DNA of 64,000 nt from Acidovorax kalamii. GTDB lineage: Bacteria; Pseudomonadota; Gammaproteobacteria; Burkholderiales; Burkholderiaceae_C. Under the pieces are notes generated by a model. It did not search any database. It was not told the DNA's origin and saw only the letters and a program-made list of their open reading frames with translations. Positions 35,795 through 45,409 of the stretch are shown in pieces. The first letter of the stretch is position 1. Each line of letters starts with the position of its first letter. The stretch spans positions 124,001 through 188,000 of the forward strand of contig NZ_NOIG01000005.1 in the NCBI RefSeq assembly GCF_002245625.1, read 5' to 3'. The position numbers and the translations under genes are program-made.

Positions 35795-36694
35795 TTAGCC
35801 TTTTTCGACGGGGCGCGAAGGGTCGGAACACCACTCGCTCCAGCTGCCGGCAAACAGTGCAGTGGTGCCCAGGCCCGCGACTTCCATGGCCAGCAGATTG
35901 GGCACAGCGCTCACGCCGCTGCCGCATTGGTGCACCACCGTGGCGGGGTTGCGGCCCGCCAGCAGGGCGTCGAACTCAGCACGCAGCAGGGCCGCAGGCT
36001 TGAAACGACCGTCGGCGCCGATGTTCTCGGCAAAGGGGCGGTTGAGTGCGCCCGGAATATGGCCAGCTACGGGGTCCAGAGGCTCCACTTCGCCCCGGTA
36101 GCGGGCACCAGCGCGGGCATCGATCACGGTCTGGCCGGGTTGCTGCAGGTGCGCAAGCACATCGCTGGCCGTGGTCAGTCGGCGCAGGGGCTCAGCCAGT
36201 TGGAAGTGGGACTGGAAGTGCGAGGGCTCCTCGCCGCTGTTGACCGCGCCGCCAGCGGCTTGCCAGGCCTGCAGGCCGCCATCGAGCACGGCCACGGCAT
36301 TGTGGCCCGCCCACTTGAGCATCCACCACAGACGCCCGCAGTAGTTGGCACCCTGGCGGTCGTACACCACGGCCTGCATGTTGTTGGCAAAGCCCACGCT
36401 GGACAGCCACATCGCAAAGCGCTCGCGGCTGGGCAGCGGGTGGCGACCGCCGGATGCGGGCTTGTCGGCCTCCTGCGCGGTGACGGTGCCGCCCGCACCC
36501 GGCAGGCCATGTTTGGCGCTCAGGTGATTGTTGAGATCGGCGTACACCGCGCCCGGGATGTGGGCCTCTCTGTACTGCTGGGCGCCAGCCGAGGCCTGCA
36601 TCAGGTCAAAGCTGCAGTCAAACACCATCAGCGGTGCGCCGCTGTCGATCTGGGCCTGCAGTTCGGTGGCAGAGATGAGGGTCGTGTAGGTCAT
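35795..36694 (-). CDS. Two-domain sulfurtransferase (rhodanese / mercaptopyruvate type)
   Basis: A 299-residue protein with two rhodanese modules. The first is inactive in appearance (YREAHIPGAVYADLN...). The second has the active Cys247 in VVHQCGSGVSA. The loop after the Cys (CGSGVSA) is that of 3-mercaptopyruvate sulfurtransferases, while CRxGxR is usual for thiosulfate rhodaneses, so the SseA-like activity is the better guess. No signal peptide. The gene is separate from its neighbours. Confidence 0.92.
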   Translation of the reverse strand: MTYTTLISATELQAQIDSGAPLMVFDCSFDLMQASAGAQQYREAHIPGAVYADLNNHLSAKHGLPGAGGTVTAQEADKPASGGRHPLPSRERFAMWLSSVGFANNMQAVVYDRQGANYCGRLWWMLKWAGHNAVAVLDGGLQAWQAAGGAVNSGEEPSHFQSHFQLAEPLRRLTTASDVLAHLQQPGQTVIDARAGARYRGEVEPLDPVAGHIPGALNRPFAENIGADGRFKPAALLRAEFDALLAGRNPATVVHQCGSGVSAVPNLLAMEVAGLGTTALFAGSWSEWCSDPSRPVEKG

Positions 36695-36768
36695 GGTGTG
36701 TGCCAGTGCGAAGGAAAAACGGGCTCCATTGTGTCCAACTGCTTACAGCCTCGTGCAGCCACGTTGTA

Positions 36769-37680
36769 TCAATGTTCTTCGGCAGGGGCTCCGGGTGCCG
36801 CGCGGGCCCGCAGGATGGTGGCCACAATGCCGCTGCCCACGATGAGGGCCATGCCGATCCAGCCGATGGGGGGAATCTTGTCGCCAAACAGCAGTACGCT
36901 GTACAGGCCCGCAAACACGATGCCCGAATACTGCAGGTTGGCCACCACCAGCGTGCCGCGCTGGGTCTTGGCGCTGGCATAGGCCTTGGTCATGCACAGC
37001 TGGCCTGCGGCGGCCAGAATGCCGATGGGCAGCAGCCACAGCGCCTGCCAGCCCGGCCAGGGTGAAGTGCCGGTGAACAGCAGGGCGCCACCGCCCGCTA
37101 CCGCCGAGCCCACCGCAAAATAGAACACAGTGCGCGATTCCGGCTCGCCAATGCGCGACAGCGCCACCACCTGCATGTAGGCAAACGCGGCGGTCAGGCC
37201 GGACATCAGCCCGATCAGTCCGGCAAAGGCCTGGTTCTGGTCGAGGCTGGGGCGCAGCATCAGCACCACGCCAATAAAACCAACCAGCACCGTCAGCACC
37301 AGCGGGCCCTGTAGCGCCGGGCGGGGGGTGGCGGGCGAGGGGCGCCAGGCCAGCAGCGTGCCACCAATCAGGAAGGCGGCGATCCACACGCTGCTCATGT
37401 AGTTGAGCGTCATGGCCGTGGCCAGGGGCAGGTGGGCAATGGCAAAGAACCAGGCCCCCAGCGAGGTCACGCCCACCAGGCTGCGCCAGGCGTGCATGCC
37501 GGGGTATTGCGTGGCCAGCGTCACCTTTTGCGAGCGCGCCAGCAGCCACAGGATGGCCATGCCGATGAGGCCCCGGTAGCACACCAGTTCGGCCGAGTTG
37601 AAGAAGTCCGATGCGATCTTGACGCACACCCCCATGCTGGCAAACAGGAACGCGGCCAACACCATCCAAAGGGCTTGCAT
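36769..37680 (-). CDS. DMT-superfamily (EamA) exporter
   Basis: A 303-residue inner-membrane protein with about ten hydrophobic helices in two EamA repeats. The first starts LWMVLAAFLFASMGVCVKIA and the second repeats the pattern after GLIGLMSGLTAAFAYMQVVAL. Near the end GDKIPPIGWIGMALIVGSGI is the conserved EamA close. Such proteins export amino acids, metabolites or drugs, and the substrate is not predictable. It is divided from the rhodanese gene by 74 bases and from the Rieske gene by a repeat hairpin. Confidence 0.88.
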   Translation of the reverse strand: MQALWMVLAAFLFASMGVCVKIASDFFNSAELVCYRGLIGMAILWLLARSQKVTLATQYPGMHAWRSLVGVTSLGAWFFAIAHLPLATAMTLNYMSSVWIAAFLIGGTLLAWRPSPATPRPALQGPLVLTVLVGFIGVVLMLRPSLDQNQAFAGLIGLMSGLTAAFAYMQVVALSRIGEPESRTVFYFAVGSAVAGGGALLFTGTSPWPGWQALWLLPIGILAAAGQLCMTKAYASAKTQRGTLVVANLQYSGIVFAGLYSVLLFGDKIPPIGWIGMALIVGSGIVATILRARAAPGAPAEEH

Positions 37681-37724
37681 CGGGTTGTGGTCTCTTGAAG
37701 TGCGCCACGGGGCGCAGAAATGAA

Positions 37725-37765
37725 AATAGCTGCTGGCGCTTAATTTTTAAGCACTGGCAGCTATT
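37725..37765. repeat. Dispersed repeat copy 5, hairpin between Rieske and EamA genes
   Basis: AATAGCTGCTGGCGCTTAA pairs with TTAAGCACTGGCAGCTATT with three wobble-type differences and a tiny loop. The copy lies after the stop of the Rieske gene and likely works as its terminator. Confidence 0.7.
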
Positions 37766-37820
37766 GTAATGAGAGCAGACCACGGCGGGCCTGCGGATTG
37801 GCTGGGATTTGCCGCTGTAT

Positions 37821-38975
37821 TCAGCGCTTTGGGGTGCTGGCGTCCAGCGCGTCGCTGCCCATCGCTTCGCGGTACCACTCATGGAAGTGCTGCATGCCGT
37901 CTTCCATGGGGCTTTGGTAGGGGCCCACCTCGTTGTCGCCACGGGCCAGCAAGGCCTTGCGGCCGGCGTCCATGCGCTCGCCGATCTCGTCGTCCTCGAT
38001 GCAGGTCTCCATATAGGCAGCTTTCTGTGCCTCAACGAATTCGCGCTCGAAGGCGGCTATCTCTTCGGGGTAGTAGAACTCCACCATGTTCAGCGTCTTG
38101 GTGGGGCTGACGGGGTGCAGCGTGGACACGGTGAGCACATGCGGGTACCACTCCACCATGATGTGCGGGTACAGCGTGAGCCAGATGGCGCCGTACTGTG
38201 GGGGTTTGCCGCTCCGGTAGTCCAGCAGCGCCTTGTGCCAGCGTTCGTACACGGGACTACCCGCCTTGCCCAGGCGGTTGGCTACGCCCACGGTCTGCAC
38301 CGAATAATTCTTGCCAAACTCCCAGCGCAGGTCGTCGCAGGTCACAAAGCTGCCCAGGCCCGGGTGGAAGGGGCCGACGTGGTAGTCCTCCAGATAGACC
38401 TCGATGAAGGTCTTCCAGTTGTAGTTGCACTCGTGCAGCTCTACGTGGTCGAGCACGTAGCCATCAAAGTCCAGGTCGGCGCGCGGGCCCATCTGGGCCA
38501 GGTCGGCGGCCACGTCGTAGCCGTTGTCTTCAAACAGCAGGCCGTTCCACTCGCGCAGCTTGTAGTTGTTCAGGTTGAGGCAGGGGTCGTGCGCGAAGTG
38601 CGGTGCGCCCAGCAACTCGCCCTGGGGGCTGTAGGTCCAGCGGTGCAGGGGGCAGACGATGTTGCCACCCGCATGGCCCTTGCCCTGGCCCTGCAGCGAC
38701 CCCTTGCCCTTGAGCATCACGGCCTGGCGATGGCGGCAGACATTGGAGACCAGCTCGATGCCGCCCTGGGCGTTGCGCACCAGCGCGCGGCCCTCGCCCT
38801 CCTGGGGCAGGGCGTAATAGTCGCCGGGATTCGGCACGCTCAGCTGGTGCCCCACATAGCGGGGCCCGCGCTGGAAGATGGTGTCCAGCTCGCGCTGGAA
38901 CAGCGCATCGTCAAAGTAGCTTGAAACTGGTAGTTGGCTTGCGGCCTGCTGCAGTTGAAGACTTAAATCAGACAT
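37821..38975 (-). CDS. Rieske non-haem iron oxygenase, alpha subunit
   Basis: A 384-residue protein with a Rieske [2Fe-2S] site (Cys80, His82 in NVCRHRQ; Cys108, His111 in IVCPLHRW) and a mononuclear iron site with Asp197, His199 and His204 in LEDYHVGPFH. Such oxygenases hydroxylate aromatic or quaternary-amine substrates using electrons from a separate reductase. No reductase or ferredoxin gene is adjacent. The C-terminal SRPBCC fold is complete (IWLTLYPHIMVEWYPHVL). The substrate is unknown. A terminator-like hairpin stands between the gene and the nearest -10 box upstream. Confidence 0.9.
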   Translation of the reverse strand: MSDLSLQLQQAASQLPVSSYFDDALFQRELDTIFQRGPRYVGHQLSVPNPGDYYALPQEGEGRALVRNAQGGIELVSNVCRHRQAVMLKGKGSLQGQGKGHAGGNIVCPLHRWTYSPQGELLGAPHFAHDPCLNLNNYKLREWNGLLFEDNGYDVAADLAQMGPRADLDFDGYVLDHVELHECNYNWKTFIEVYLEDYHVGPFHPGLGSFVTCDDLRWEFGKNYSVQTVGVANRLGKAGSPVYERWHKALLDYRSGKPPQYGAIWLTLYPHIMVEWYPHVLTVSTLHPVSPTKTLNMVEFYYPEEIAAFEREFVEAQKAAYMETCIEDDEIGERMDAGRKALLARGDNEVGPYQSPMEDGMQHFHEWYREAMGSDALDASTPKR

Positions 38976-39300
38976 GGGTGACCTGACCTAAAGACTCCCC
39001 ACAGGGAGAAAGTGCGGGAGGTGCGCCAAGGCGCATCCAGAAAAAAGAAACCGGCTAGGGTGAGTAGCCGGCTCGACGGGAATGGGATTATAGGTGGTGG
39101 GGTTATTCCCGCACCCCCCCTACGTGTATTGAAATTACTGTTCTAGACGCAGGTCAAACAGGCGCTGGGTGGGCTTGTGCCTTTGGCGGCTGCCGGGCGG
39201 GTTCTGGGGCGCTGCGTCCATTCGGCGGGCTCCGGTCTCTGCGCCGTGGTGGTGCGCCTAAAATGGCCGGTTTTCTCACCTGCGCTCTGCCGCTTTGCCC
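38976..39300. other. Intergenic region between Rieske oxygenase and xseB
   Basis: There is no gene in this 325-base divergent region. It holds a minus-strand terminator-like hairpin (39041-39071) and a minus-strand TATAAT (39087-39092) for the oxygenase side. The promoter of the xseB-ispA-dxs unit should lie near 39250, but no clear -35/-10 pair was seen. Confidence 0.5.
39041..39071 (-). terminator. Terminator-like hairpin in the leader of the Rieske gene
   Basis: Read on the minus strand, CCGGCTA and TAGCCGG form a perfect 7-bp stem and run into GTTTCTTTTTT. A TATAAT box stands about 16 bases upstream, so a transcript begun there would meet the hairpin almost at once, and the oxygenase gene starts about 65 bases further on. 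It could be an attenuator or insulator. Confidence 0.55.
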
Positions 39301-39543
39301 ATGCCCAAGGCTCCTGCCACCCCTGCACCACCCGCCGAACCCGCCAGCTACGAAGCGGCGCTGGAAGAGCTGGAGCAGCTTGTGGCCCGCATCGAGTCAG
39401 GCCAGTTGCCGCTGGACCAGATGCTGGCGGGCTACCAGCGTGGCGCGGCGCTGCTGGCGTTCTGCCGCCAGCGGCTGGAAGCGGTGCAGGACCAGATCAA
39501 GGTGCTGGACGATGGCCAGCTCCAACCATGGACCCAGGAATGA
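39301..39543 (+). CDS. xseB: Exodeoxyribonuclease VII small subunit
   Basis: An 80-residue subunit of exonuclease VII, which degrades single-stranded DNA with the XseA large subunit. The family pattern is clear: [20 protein letters not shown], then [20 protein letters not shown]. The start ATG 39301 follows an in-frame TTG two codons earlier that is less likely. It overlaps ispA by 4 bases (ATGA); the order xseB-ispA-dxs is common in proteobacteria. Confidence 0.95.
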   Translation: MPKAPATPAPPAEPASYEAALEELEQLVARIESGQLPLDQMLAGYQRGAALLAFCRQRLEAVQDQIKVLDDGQLQPWTQE

Positions 39544-40493
39544 GTGCAGTGCCCGCGCCTTCAGACGCAGTGATGAGTCAGCTTTCCCCGTTTGATGTGG
39601 TCCCCTGGAGCCACAACCACCTGGCCCGCGTGGAGCAGGCCCTGTCCGGGTGGGTGGGTCATGGTGCCCCTGCCGGGCTGGGCGATGCCATGCGCTACGC
39701 CGTGCTCGATGGCGGCAAGCGGCTGCGGCCACTGCTGGTGCTGGCCGCGTACGAGGCGGTGTGCAGCGGCACCCCAGCTGCGGAGGTGTCGGGCGAGGCG
39801 GCCCTGCGCGCGGCGTGTGCGGTGGAGCTGATCCATGCCTATTCCCTGGTGCACGACGACATGCCCTGCATGGACAACGACGTGCTGCGCCGGGGCAAGC
39901 CCACGGTGCATGTGCAGTTTGGCGAAGCCCAGGCCCTGCTGGCGGGCGATGCGCTGCAGGCCTTCGCGTTCGAGCTGCTCACCCCCGACGACAGCCCCGT
40001 GCCTGTTGCCATGCAGGCCACGCTGTGCCGCCTGCTGGCGCGCGCAGCGGGCTCGGCCGGCATGGCGGGCGGCCAGGCGATTGACCTGGCCAGCGTGGGC
40101 GTGGCGCTGACCGAAGACCAGCTGCGCCAGATGCACCGGCTCAAGACCGGTGCGCTGCTGCAGGGCAGTGTGCTCATGGGCGCCGTGTGCGGCCAAGCGG
40201 CACCGGCGGCCTACCAGGCGCTGTCGGAGTACGGCGCGGCCATGGGCCTTGCGTTCCAGGTGGTGGATGACATCCTGGACGTGGTGGCCGATTCGGCCAC
40301 GCTGGGCAAGACGGCGGGCAAGGATGCTGCCGCCGACAAGCCCACCTATGTCTCTTTGCTGGGGCTGGAGCGTGCCCAGGCCCACGCGCAGGAACTGCTG
40401 CAGGACGCACACGCTGCCCTGGCGCGCAGTGGCTTGCCGGACACCCGTGCCCTGGCTGCGCTGGCCGACATGGTGGTGCGCCGCTCTTACTAG
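39540..40493 (+). CDS. ispA: Farnesyl diphosphate synthase (polyprenyl synthetase)
   Basis: A 317-residue prenyltransferase that joins IPP with DMAPP and GPP to make FPP for ubiquinone, undecaprenyl phosphate and hopanoids. The first Asp-rich motif is [13 protein letters not shown] (from Asp106) and the second is [10 protein letters not shown]. The start used is ATG 39540, coupled to xseB; an alternative ATG at 39573 would remove eleven residues. It sits before dxs, with a repeat copy in the 66-base gap. Confidence 0.95.
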   Translation: MSAVPAPSDAVMSQLSPFDVVPWSHNHLARVEQALSGWVGHGAPAGLGDAMRYAVLDGGKRLRPLLVLAAYEAVCSGTPAAEVSGEAALRAACAVELIHAYSLVHDDMPCMDNDVLRRGKPTVHVQFGEAQALLAGDALQAFAFELLTPDDSPVPVAMQATLCRLLARAAGSAGMAGGQAIDLASVGVALTEDQLRQMHRLKTGALLQGSVLMGAVCGQAAPAAYQALSEYGAAMGLAFQVVDDILDVVADSATLGKTAGKDAAADKPTYVSLLGLERAQAHAQELLQDAHAALARSGLPDTRALAALADMVVRRSY

Positions 40494-40497
40494 AATT

Positions 40498-40557
40498 TGA
40501 ACAAAATTGGCCTCTACCGCCTGTCCATCATGCGTTAGCAGCTATTAAAAGAATAGT
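40498..40557. repeat. Dispersed repeat copy 6, between ispA and dxs
   Basis: The copy reads AAAATTGGCCTCTACCGCCT, then GCGTTAGCAGCTATTAAAAG. It ends just before the dxs start codon and occupies almost the whole ispA-dxs gap, where the ribosome site would be. Confidence 0.7.
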
Positions 40558-40559
40558 AA

Positions 40560-42440
40560 ATGTCCACGACCTCCTTCCCCCTGCTGCAGACCATCAACGA
40601 CCCGGCAGACCTGCGCCAGCTCGCGCGCGCCGACCTCAAGGCGCTGGCTGCCGAGCTGCGCGAGTTCGTGCTGCACAGCGTCTCCCAGACCGGCGGACAC
40701 CTCAGCTCCAACCTGGGCACGGTGGAGCTGACCGTGGCCCTGCACCATGTCTTCAACACCCCCGAAGACCGCCTAGTGTGGGATGTGGGCCACCAGACCT
40801 ACCCGCACAAGATCCTGACCGGCCGCCGCGACCGCATGCACACGCTGCGCCAGCTGGGCGGCATCTCGGGCTTCCCGCAGCGCGCCGAAAGCATCTACGA
40901 CACCTTTGGCACGGCGCATTCCAGCACCAGCATCTCGGCGGCCCTGGGCATGGCACTGGCCGCCAAGCGCAAGGGCGAAAACCGCCACGCCGTGGCCATC
41001 ATCGGCGACGGCGCGATGACGGCAGGCATGGCGTTTGAAGCGCTGAACAACGCCGGTGTGGCCGACTGCAACCTGCTGGTGGTGCTCAACGACAACGACA
41101 TGAGCATCAGCCCGCCCGTAGGCGCGCTCAACCGCTACCTGGCCCAGCTCATGAGCGGCCAGTTCTACGCCGCCGCCAAGAATGTGGGCAAGACCGTGCT
41201 CAAGCCCGTGCCGCCCCTGCTGGAGCTGGCCAAGCGTTTCGAGCAGCAGGCCAAGGGCATGGTGGTGCCCGCCACCCTGTTCGAGAAATTCGGCTTCAAC
41301 TACATCGGCCCCATCGACGGGCATGACCTCGATTCGCTGATCCCCACGCTCGAAAACATCAAGAGCCTCAAGGGCCCGCAGTTCCTGCATGTGGTCACCA
41401 AGAAGGGCCAGGGCTACAAGCTGGCCGAGGCCGACCCCATCGCTTACCACGGCCCTGGCAAGTTCGACCCCAGTGTGGGCCTGACCAAGCCCGCCACGCC
41501 ACCCAAGCAGACCTTTACCCAGGTGTTTGGCCAGTGGCTGTGCGACATGGCCGCGCAGGACCAGCGCCTGGTGGGCATCACGCCTGCCATGCGCGAGGGC
41601 TCGGGCATGGTCGAGTTTGAAAAGCGTTTCCCCGAGCGCTACTACGACGTGGGCATTGCCGAGCAGCACGCCGTGACCTTTGCCGCGGGCATGGCCTGCG
41701 AGGGCGTGAAGCCCGTGGTGGCGATCTACTCCACCTTCCTGCAGCGCGGCTACGACCAGTTGATCCACGATGTGGCCCTGCAGAACCTGCCCGTGGTGTT
41801 TGCGCTCGACCGTGCGGGCCTGGTCGGTGCCGACGGCGCCACCCATGCAGGGGCGTACGACATCCCGTTTGTGCGCTGCATCCCCAACATGGGCATGGCC
41901 TGCCCGGCCGATGAGCGCGAATGCCGCCAGCTGCTCACCACGGCCTTCGAGCAGAACCACCCCGTGGCCGTGCGCTACCCGCGTGGCAGCGGAGCAGGTG
42001 TGGCCCCGCTGGCGGGGCTGGAGGGGCTGCCGTTCGGCAAGGGCGAGATCCGCCGCGAGCGCCAGGGCACCGATGCCAACGCGCCGCGCATCGCCATCCT
42101 GTCGTTTGGCACCTTGCTGTACCCCGCGCTGGAGGCGGCGGAGTCGCTGGATGCCACCGTGGTCAACATGCGCTGGGCCAAGCCCATCGACGAGGCCTTG
42201 CTGCGCGACGTGGCCGAGCGCCACGATGCCTTGGTCACGCTCGAAGAAGGTGCGATCCAGGGTGGCGCGGGCAGTGCCGTGACCGAAGCCCTCAACACCA
42301 TGGGCATCGTGCGCCCCGTGCTGCAGCTGGGCCTGCCCGATGCGTTCATCGAACACGGCGACCCGGCCAAGCTGCTGTCGCTGCAAGGGCTGGATGCGGT
42401 GGGGATACGCAAAGCCATCGAGCTTCGGTTTTCGCGCTAG
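40560..42440 (+). CDS. dxs: 1-deoxy-D-xylulose-5-phosphate synthase
   Basis: A 626-residue thiamine-diphosphate enzyme that makes DXP from pyruvate and glyceraldehyde 3-phosphate, the entry to the MEP isoprenoid pathway. The N-terminal catalytic His is in [10 protein letters not shown], the ThDP/Mg motif is [18 protein letters not shown], and the transketolase-like Glu is in [17 protein letters not shown]. It is the last gene after xseB and ispA, so the two isoprenoid enzymes sit together. The start codon follows on a dispersed repeat without a good Shine-Dalgarno, which may limit expression. Confidence 0.96.
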   Translation: MSTTSFPLLQTINDPADLRQLARADLKALAAELREFVLHSVSQTGGHLSSNLGTVELTVALHHVFNTPEDRLVWDVGHQTYPHKILTGRRDRMHTLRQLGGISGFPQRAESIYDTFGTAHSSTSISAALGMALAAKRKGENRHAVAIIGDGAMTAGMAFEALNNAGVADCNLLVVLNDNDMSISPPVGALNRYLAQLMSGQFYAAAKNVGKTVLKPVPPLLELAKRFEQQAKGMVVPATLFEKFGFNYIGPIDGHDLDSLIPTLENIKSLKGPQFLHVVTKKGQGYKLAEADPIAYHGPGKFDPSVGLTKPATPPKQTFTQVFGQWLCDMAAQDQRLVGITPAMREGSGMVEFEKRFPERYYDVGIAEQHAVTFAAGMACEGVKPVVAIYSTFLQRGYDQLIHDVALQNLPVVFALDRAGLVGADGATHAGAYDIPFVRCIPNMGMACPADERECRQLLTTAFEQNHPVAVRYPRGSGAGVAPLAGLEGLPFGKGEIRRERQGTDANAPRIAILSFGTLLYPALEAAESLDATVVNMRWAKPIDEALLRDVAERHDALVTLEEGAIQGGAGSAVTEALNTMGIVRPVLQLGLPDAFIEHGDPAKLLSLQGLDAVGIRKAIELRFSR

Positions 42441-42606
42441 CCAGCTTGCTTTTCGGTTGTCCTCCGGACGGCTCATGCAGCCCGTGTCTCTAGCCCTTTC
42501 TAGCCATTGATCGCTGGTGGTGGAGGGGCGGAATTGGGTGTGCTGCGGCGATCCAGTTCCTTGTGAGACCGGGAAAACCAAGAGGGCTCGATGCCCCTCG
42601 TACTCC

Positions 42607-42612
42607 TACAAT
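42607..42612 (+). promoter_or_regulatory. Putative -10 box of first TRAP binding-protein gene
   Basis: CCTACAATCGT lies about 90 bases before the gene. The same words, CCTACAATCG, recur before the second copy (TACAAT at 43898). No convincing -35 was seen in either, so an activator may be required. Confidence 0.45.
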
Positions 42613-42703
42613 CGTGACAAAAGGCAATAGGCTAAGGCCTGCGCTGGGCGTCGCGACGGGGTTCTGCTCCATTGCCTGTCACAAACTCACGGAGACTAGT
42701 GTT

Positions 42704-43786
42704 ATGGATCGCCGTTCCCTCATCAAACATGCAGGCATCGCCGGGGTGTTGGCCACCGGAGCGGCGCCTGCCGTGTTTGCGCAAGCATCCATACGGTGGC
42801 GATTGGCATCCAGTTTCCCCAAGTCGCTGGATACTATTTATGGTGGCGCCGAGGTGTTTGCGAGGGCCGTCAAAACGATGACGAACGGCCGCTTCGATAT
42901 TTCGGTGCACGCAGGTGGAGAATTGATGCCGGCGTTCGGTGTCGTGGATGCAGTGCAGGGCGGGTCCGTGGAAATGGCGCACACCGTGCCGTACTACTTC
43001 TATGGCAAGAGCCCCGCCTTTGCTCTGGGCTCTGCCATCCCCTTTGGTTTCAATTCCCGCCAGATGAGTGCTTGGATGCAGCATGGCAACGGGCGCAAAC
43101 TCATGAACGAGTTTTACGGAGGCTTCAACATGGTGAGCTTTGCCGGTGGAAACACCGGCACGCAGATGGGGGGGTGGTACCTGCGTGAGATCAAGAGCCC
43201 GAGCGACTTCAAGGGCATGAAGATGCGGCTGGGAGGCGGACTGGTCGGAGACGTGATGGCCAAGCTGGGGGCCATTCCGCAGAGCATCCCAGGGGGCGAG
43301 ATCTACCAGGCGCTGCAGAAAGGCACCATCGATGCTGCTGAATGGGTGGGGCCCTACGATGATCAGAAACTGGGCTTTCACAAAGTGGCGCCTTACTACT
43401 ACTACCCAGGTTGGTGGGAGGGTGGGCCCGAGGTGGATTTCTTCATCAACCGCAAGGCGTTTGATGGTCTCTCTGCAGACTACAAACTCATCGTGGAGGC
43501 CGCCGCCGCCTTGGCGCATTCGGACATGCTCGCCAAGTACGACGCGCTGAATCCCACAGCGCTCAAGCAATTGGTTGCAGCCAAGACCAAGGTGCTGCCT
43601 TTTTCACAGGCCGTCATGGACGCATCGTTCAAGGCCTCGATGGATGTCTTTGCAGAGAACGACGCCAAATCTCCCGAGTGGAAGAAGATCTACGGTGACA
43701 TGCGTAATTTCCAGCGTGACCAGATCCTCTGGTTTCGATTTGCCGAAGCACGCTACGACACTTTTATGTCAGCCCAGAAGATCTGA
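42704..43786 (+). CDS. TRAP transporter solute-binding protein (TakP-like), copy 1
   Basis: A 360-residue periplasmic binding protein with a twin-arginine type leader (MDRRSLIKHAGIAGVLATG). It resembles the 2-oxo-acid-binding TRAP proteins of the TakP group: RWRLASSFPKSLDTIYGGAE, GELMPAFGVVDAV, GGEIYQALQKGTIDAAEWVG, YPGWWEGGPEVDFF. GGAGA lies 8 bases before the ATG. It is followed by a near-duplicate and then, in the opposite orientation, by dctM and dctQ homologues. Confidence 0.93.
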   Translation: MDRRSLIKHAGIAGVLATGAAPAVFAQASIRWRLASSFPKSLDTIYGGAEVFARAVKTMTNGRFDISVHAGGELMPAFGVVDAVQGGSVEMAHTVPYYFYGKSPAFALGSAIPFGFNSRQMSAWMQHGNGRKLMNEFYGGFNMVSFAGGNTGTQMGGWYLREIKSPSDFKGMKMRLGGGLVGDVMAKLGAIPQSIPGGEIYQALQKGTIDAAEWVGPYDDQKLGFHKVAPYYYYPGWWEGGPEVDFFINRKAFDGLSADYKLIVEAAAALAHSDMLAKYDALNPTALKQLVAAKTKVLPFSQAVMDASFKASMDVFAENDAKSPEWKKIYGDMRNFQRDQILWFRFAEARYDTFMSAQKI

Positions 43787-43897
43787 GTGGGATGGAGGTG
43801 GCTGCGGGTTGGCGCAATTGCTTGCAGAAGCCTGAACGCTCGGGTACCTCCGTGATTTTCACGGGAAAACCCGCAAATCTGGCGGGGGGCATCTTCC

Positions 43898-43903
43898 TAC
43901 AAT
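43898..43903 (+). promoter_or_regulatory. Putative -10 box of second TRAP binding-protein gene
   Basis: CCTACAATCG matches the one in front of copy 1. It lies about 83 bases before the start of copy 2, after a short AT-poor stretch. Confidence 0.45.
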
Positions 43904-43985
43904 CGTTTCCGGTAAAGAGGTCCTTGGGCATCGGGTATTAGCCCTGCGCGCCAAGTTGTGCAATAGAGTTTTCGGAGATAACCAC

Positions 43986-45068
43986 ATGGATCGTCGTTCA
44001 ATCATCAAGCATGCTGGTATTGCTAGCGTGCTGGCTGCGGGTGTTGCTCCTGCCGTTCACGCACAGGCTGCTGTGCGCTGGCGCCTTGCGTCGAGTTTCC
44101 CCAAGCCACTCGACACCATTTACGGCGGCGCTGAAGTGTTTGCCAATGCGGTGAAGGCCATGTCGGGCGGCAAGTTCGAAATCTCCGTCCATGCTGGCGG
44201 TGAGCTGATGCCAGCCATGGGCGTGGCCGACGGCGTGCAGCAAGGTTCGGTGGAAATGTGCCACACCGTGCCGTACTACTTCTACGGCAAGAACCCCGCT
44301 TTCGCGCTGGGCTCGGCGATTCCGTTCGGCATGAACTCGCGCCAGATGAACGCCTGGATGATGCACGGCAACGGCCGCAAGCTGATGGATGAGTTCTATG
44401 CCGGCTACGGCATGCTGAGCTTCGCTGGCGGCAACACCGGCACGCAGATGGGCGGCTGGTACCGCAAGGAAATCAAGTCGGTTGCCGACCTCAAGGGCCT
44501 GAAGATGCGTCTGGGCGGCGGTCTGGTCGGTGAAGTGATGACCAAGCTGGGCGTGGTTCCGCAAAGCCTGCCTGGTGGCGAAATCTACCAGGCGCTGGAA
44601 AAAGGCACCATTGATGCAGCCGAGTGGGTGGGGCCGTACGACGACCAGAAGCTGGGCTTCAACAAGGTCGCCCCGCACTACTACTACCCCGGCTGGTGGG
44701 AAGGCGGTCCTGAGGTGGACTTCTTCGTCAACCAGAAAGCCTACGACGCGTTGTCGGCTGAGAACAAGGCCATCATTCAGGCTGCATCGTCGCATGCAGC
44801 CGTGGACATGCTGGCCAAGTACGATGCCCGCAACCCCGTGGCACTCAAGCAGCTGATCGGCGCCAAGATCAAGCTGCTGCCGTTCACCAAGGATGTGCTG
44901 GACGCTTCGTTCAAGGCATCGCAAGAGGTGTACGCTGCGAACGACGCCAAGAGCCCTGAGTGGAAGAAGATCTACGCCGACTTCCGTGCGTTCCAGCGCG
45001 ATCAAGTGGCATGGTTCCGTGTGGCTGAAGGCCGGTTTGATAGCTACATGCAAACCGTCAAGCTCTGA
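43986..45068 (+). CDS. TRAP transporter solute-binding protein (TakP-like), copy 2
   Basis: A 360-residue protein of the same length as copy 1 and, by eye, roughly three quarters identical to it. It has the same twin-arginine leader (MDRRSIIKHAGIASVLAAG) and motifs (SFPKPLDTIYGGAEVFANAV, GGEIYQALEKGTIDAAEWVG). It is a tandem duplicate that has kept its frame. The gene has its own promoter-like region and ends at a strong terminator. It probably serves the DctQM pair encoded downstream on the other strand. Confidence 0.94.
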   Translation: MDRRSIIKHAGIASVLAAGVAPAVHAQAAVRWRLASSFPKPLDTIYGGAEVFANAVKAMSGGKFEISVHAGGELMPAMGVADGVQQGSVEMCHTVPYYFYGKNPAFALGSAIPFGMNSRQMNAWMMHGNGRKLMDEFYAGYGMLSFAGGNTGTQMGGWYRKEIKSVADLKGLKMRLGGGLVGEVMTKLGVVPQSLPGGEIYQALEKGTIDAAEWVGPYDDQKLGFNKVAPHYYYPGWWEGGPEVDFFVNQKAYDALSAENKAIIQAASSHAAVDMLAKYDARNPVALKQLIGAKIKLLPFTKDVLDASFKASQEVYAANDAKSPEWKKIYADFRAFQRDQVAWFRVAEGRFDSYMQTVKL

Positions 45069-45100
45069 TCTCGCACTCGCCCAACCCGTTCTGGGGAAAC

Positions 45101-45133
45101 AAAAAAAAACCGCGCTTCGGCGCGGTTTTTTTT
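45101..45133 (+). terminator. Strong intrinsic terminator after the TRAP binding protein
   Basis: CCGCGC and GCGCGG close on a UUCG loop, with nine A before the stem and nine T after it. It can work in both directions, but it is placed for the upstream + strand gene. Confidence 0.92.
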
Positions 45134-45324
45134 GGTCCAGTAGGTTGGGTTCTGCTGGCACAGAGCCTAGCCTGCGGGTTGTTTTGCATGGATGCACCAA
45201 GCACCTGGCACGACGCAATGGGCGCGCCGTGCGGCGGTACCATCATGATGGCTTTGGTTTTGCGCAGGTCTTGCAGATATTGCGTCCTGTGCTCACCGCT
45301 GAGTCACGGGGGACGACGGCGCGA

Positions 45325-45351
45325 GAAAAAGAAACCGCGCCAGGGCGCGGT
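45325..45351 (-). terminator. Intrinsic terminator of the small membrane protein gene
   Basis: Read on the minus strand, ACCGCGCC/GGCGCGGT (tight loop) is followed by TTTCTTTTT. It is placed about 60 bases after the stop of the 45410-45898 gene. Confidence 0.7.
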
Positions 45352-45409
45352 CATTGGGCTGCAGGGTGCAGCGGGTGTGGGAGGTGATGGCTGCTGGCCA
45401 CCCCCCCAA

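Larger units (their letters stand above)
45069..45409. other. Intergenic region with two terminators
   Basis: A 341-base convergent region after the second TRAP binding protein. A strong terminator for it lies at 45101-45133, and one for the reverse gene at 45325-45351. Nothing else was recognised between them. Confidence 0.6.

Noticed and set aside
42441-42703. Riboswitch before the first TRAP binding-protein gene
   Set aside because: The leader has no recognisable conserved riboswitch core, and the similarity to the second copy is limited to the promoter word.
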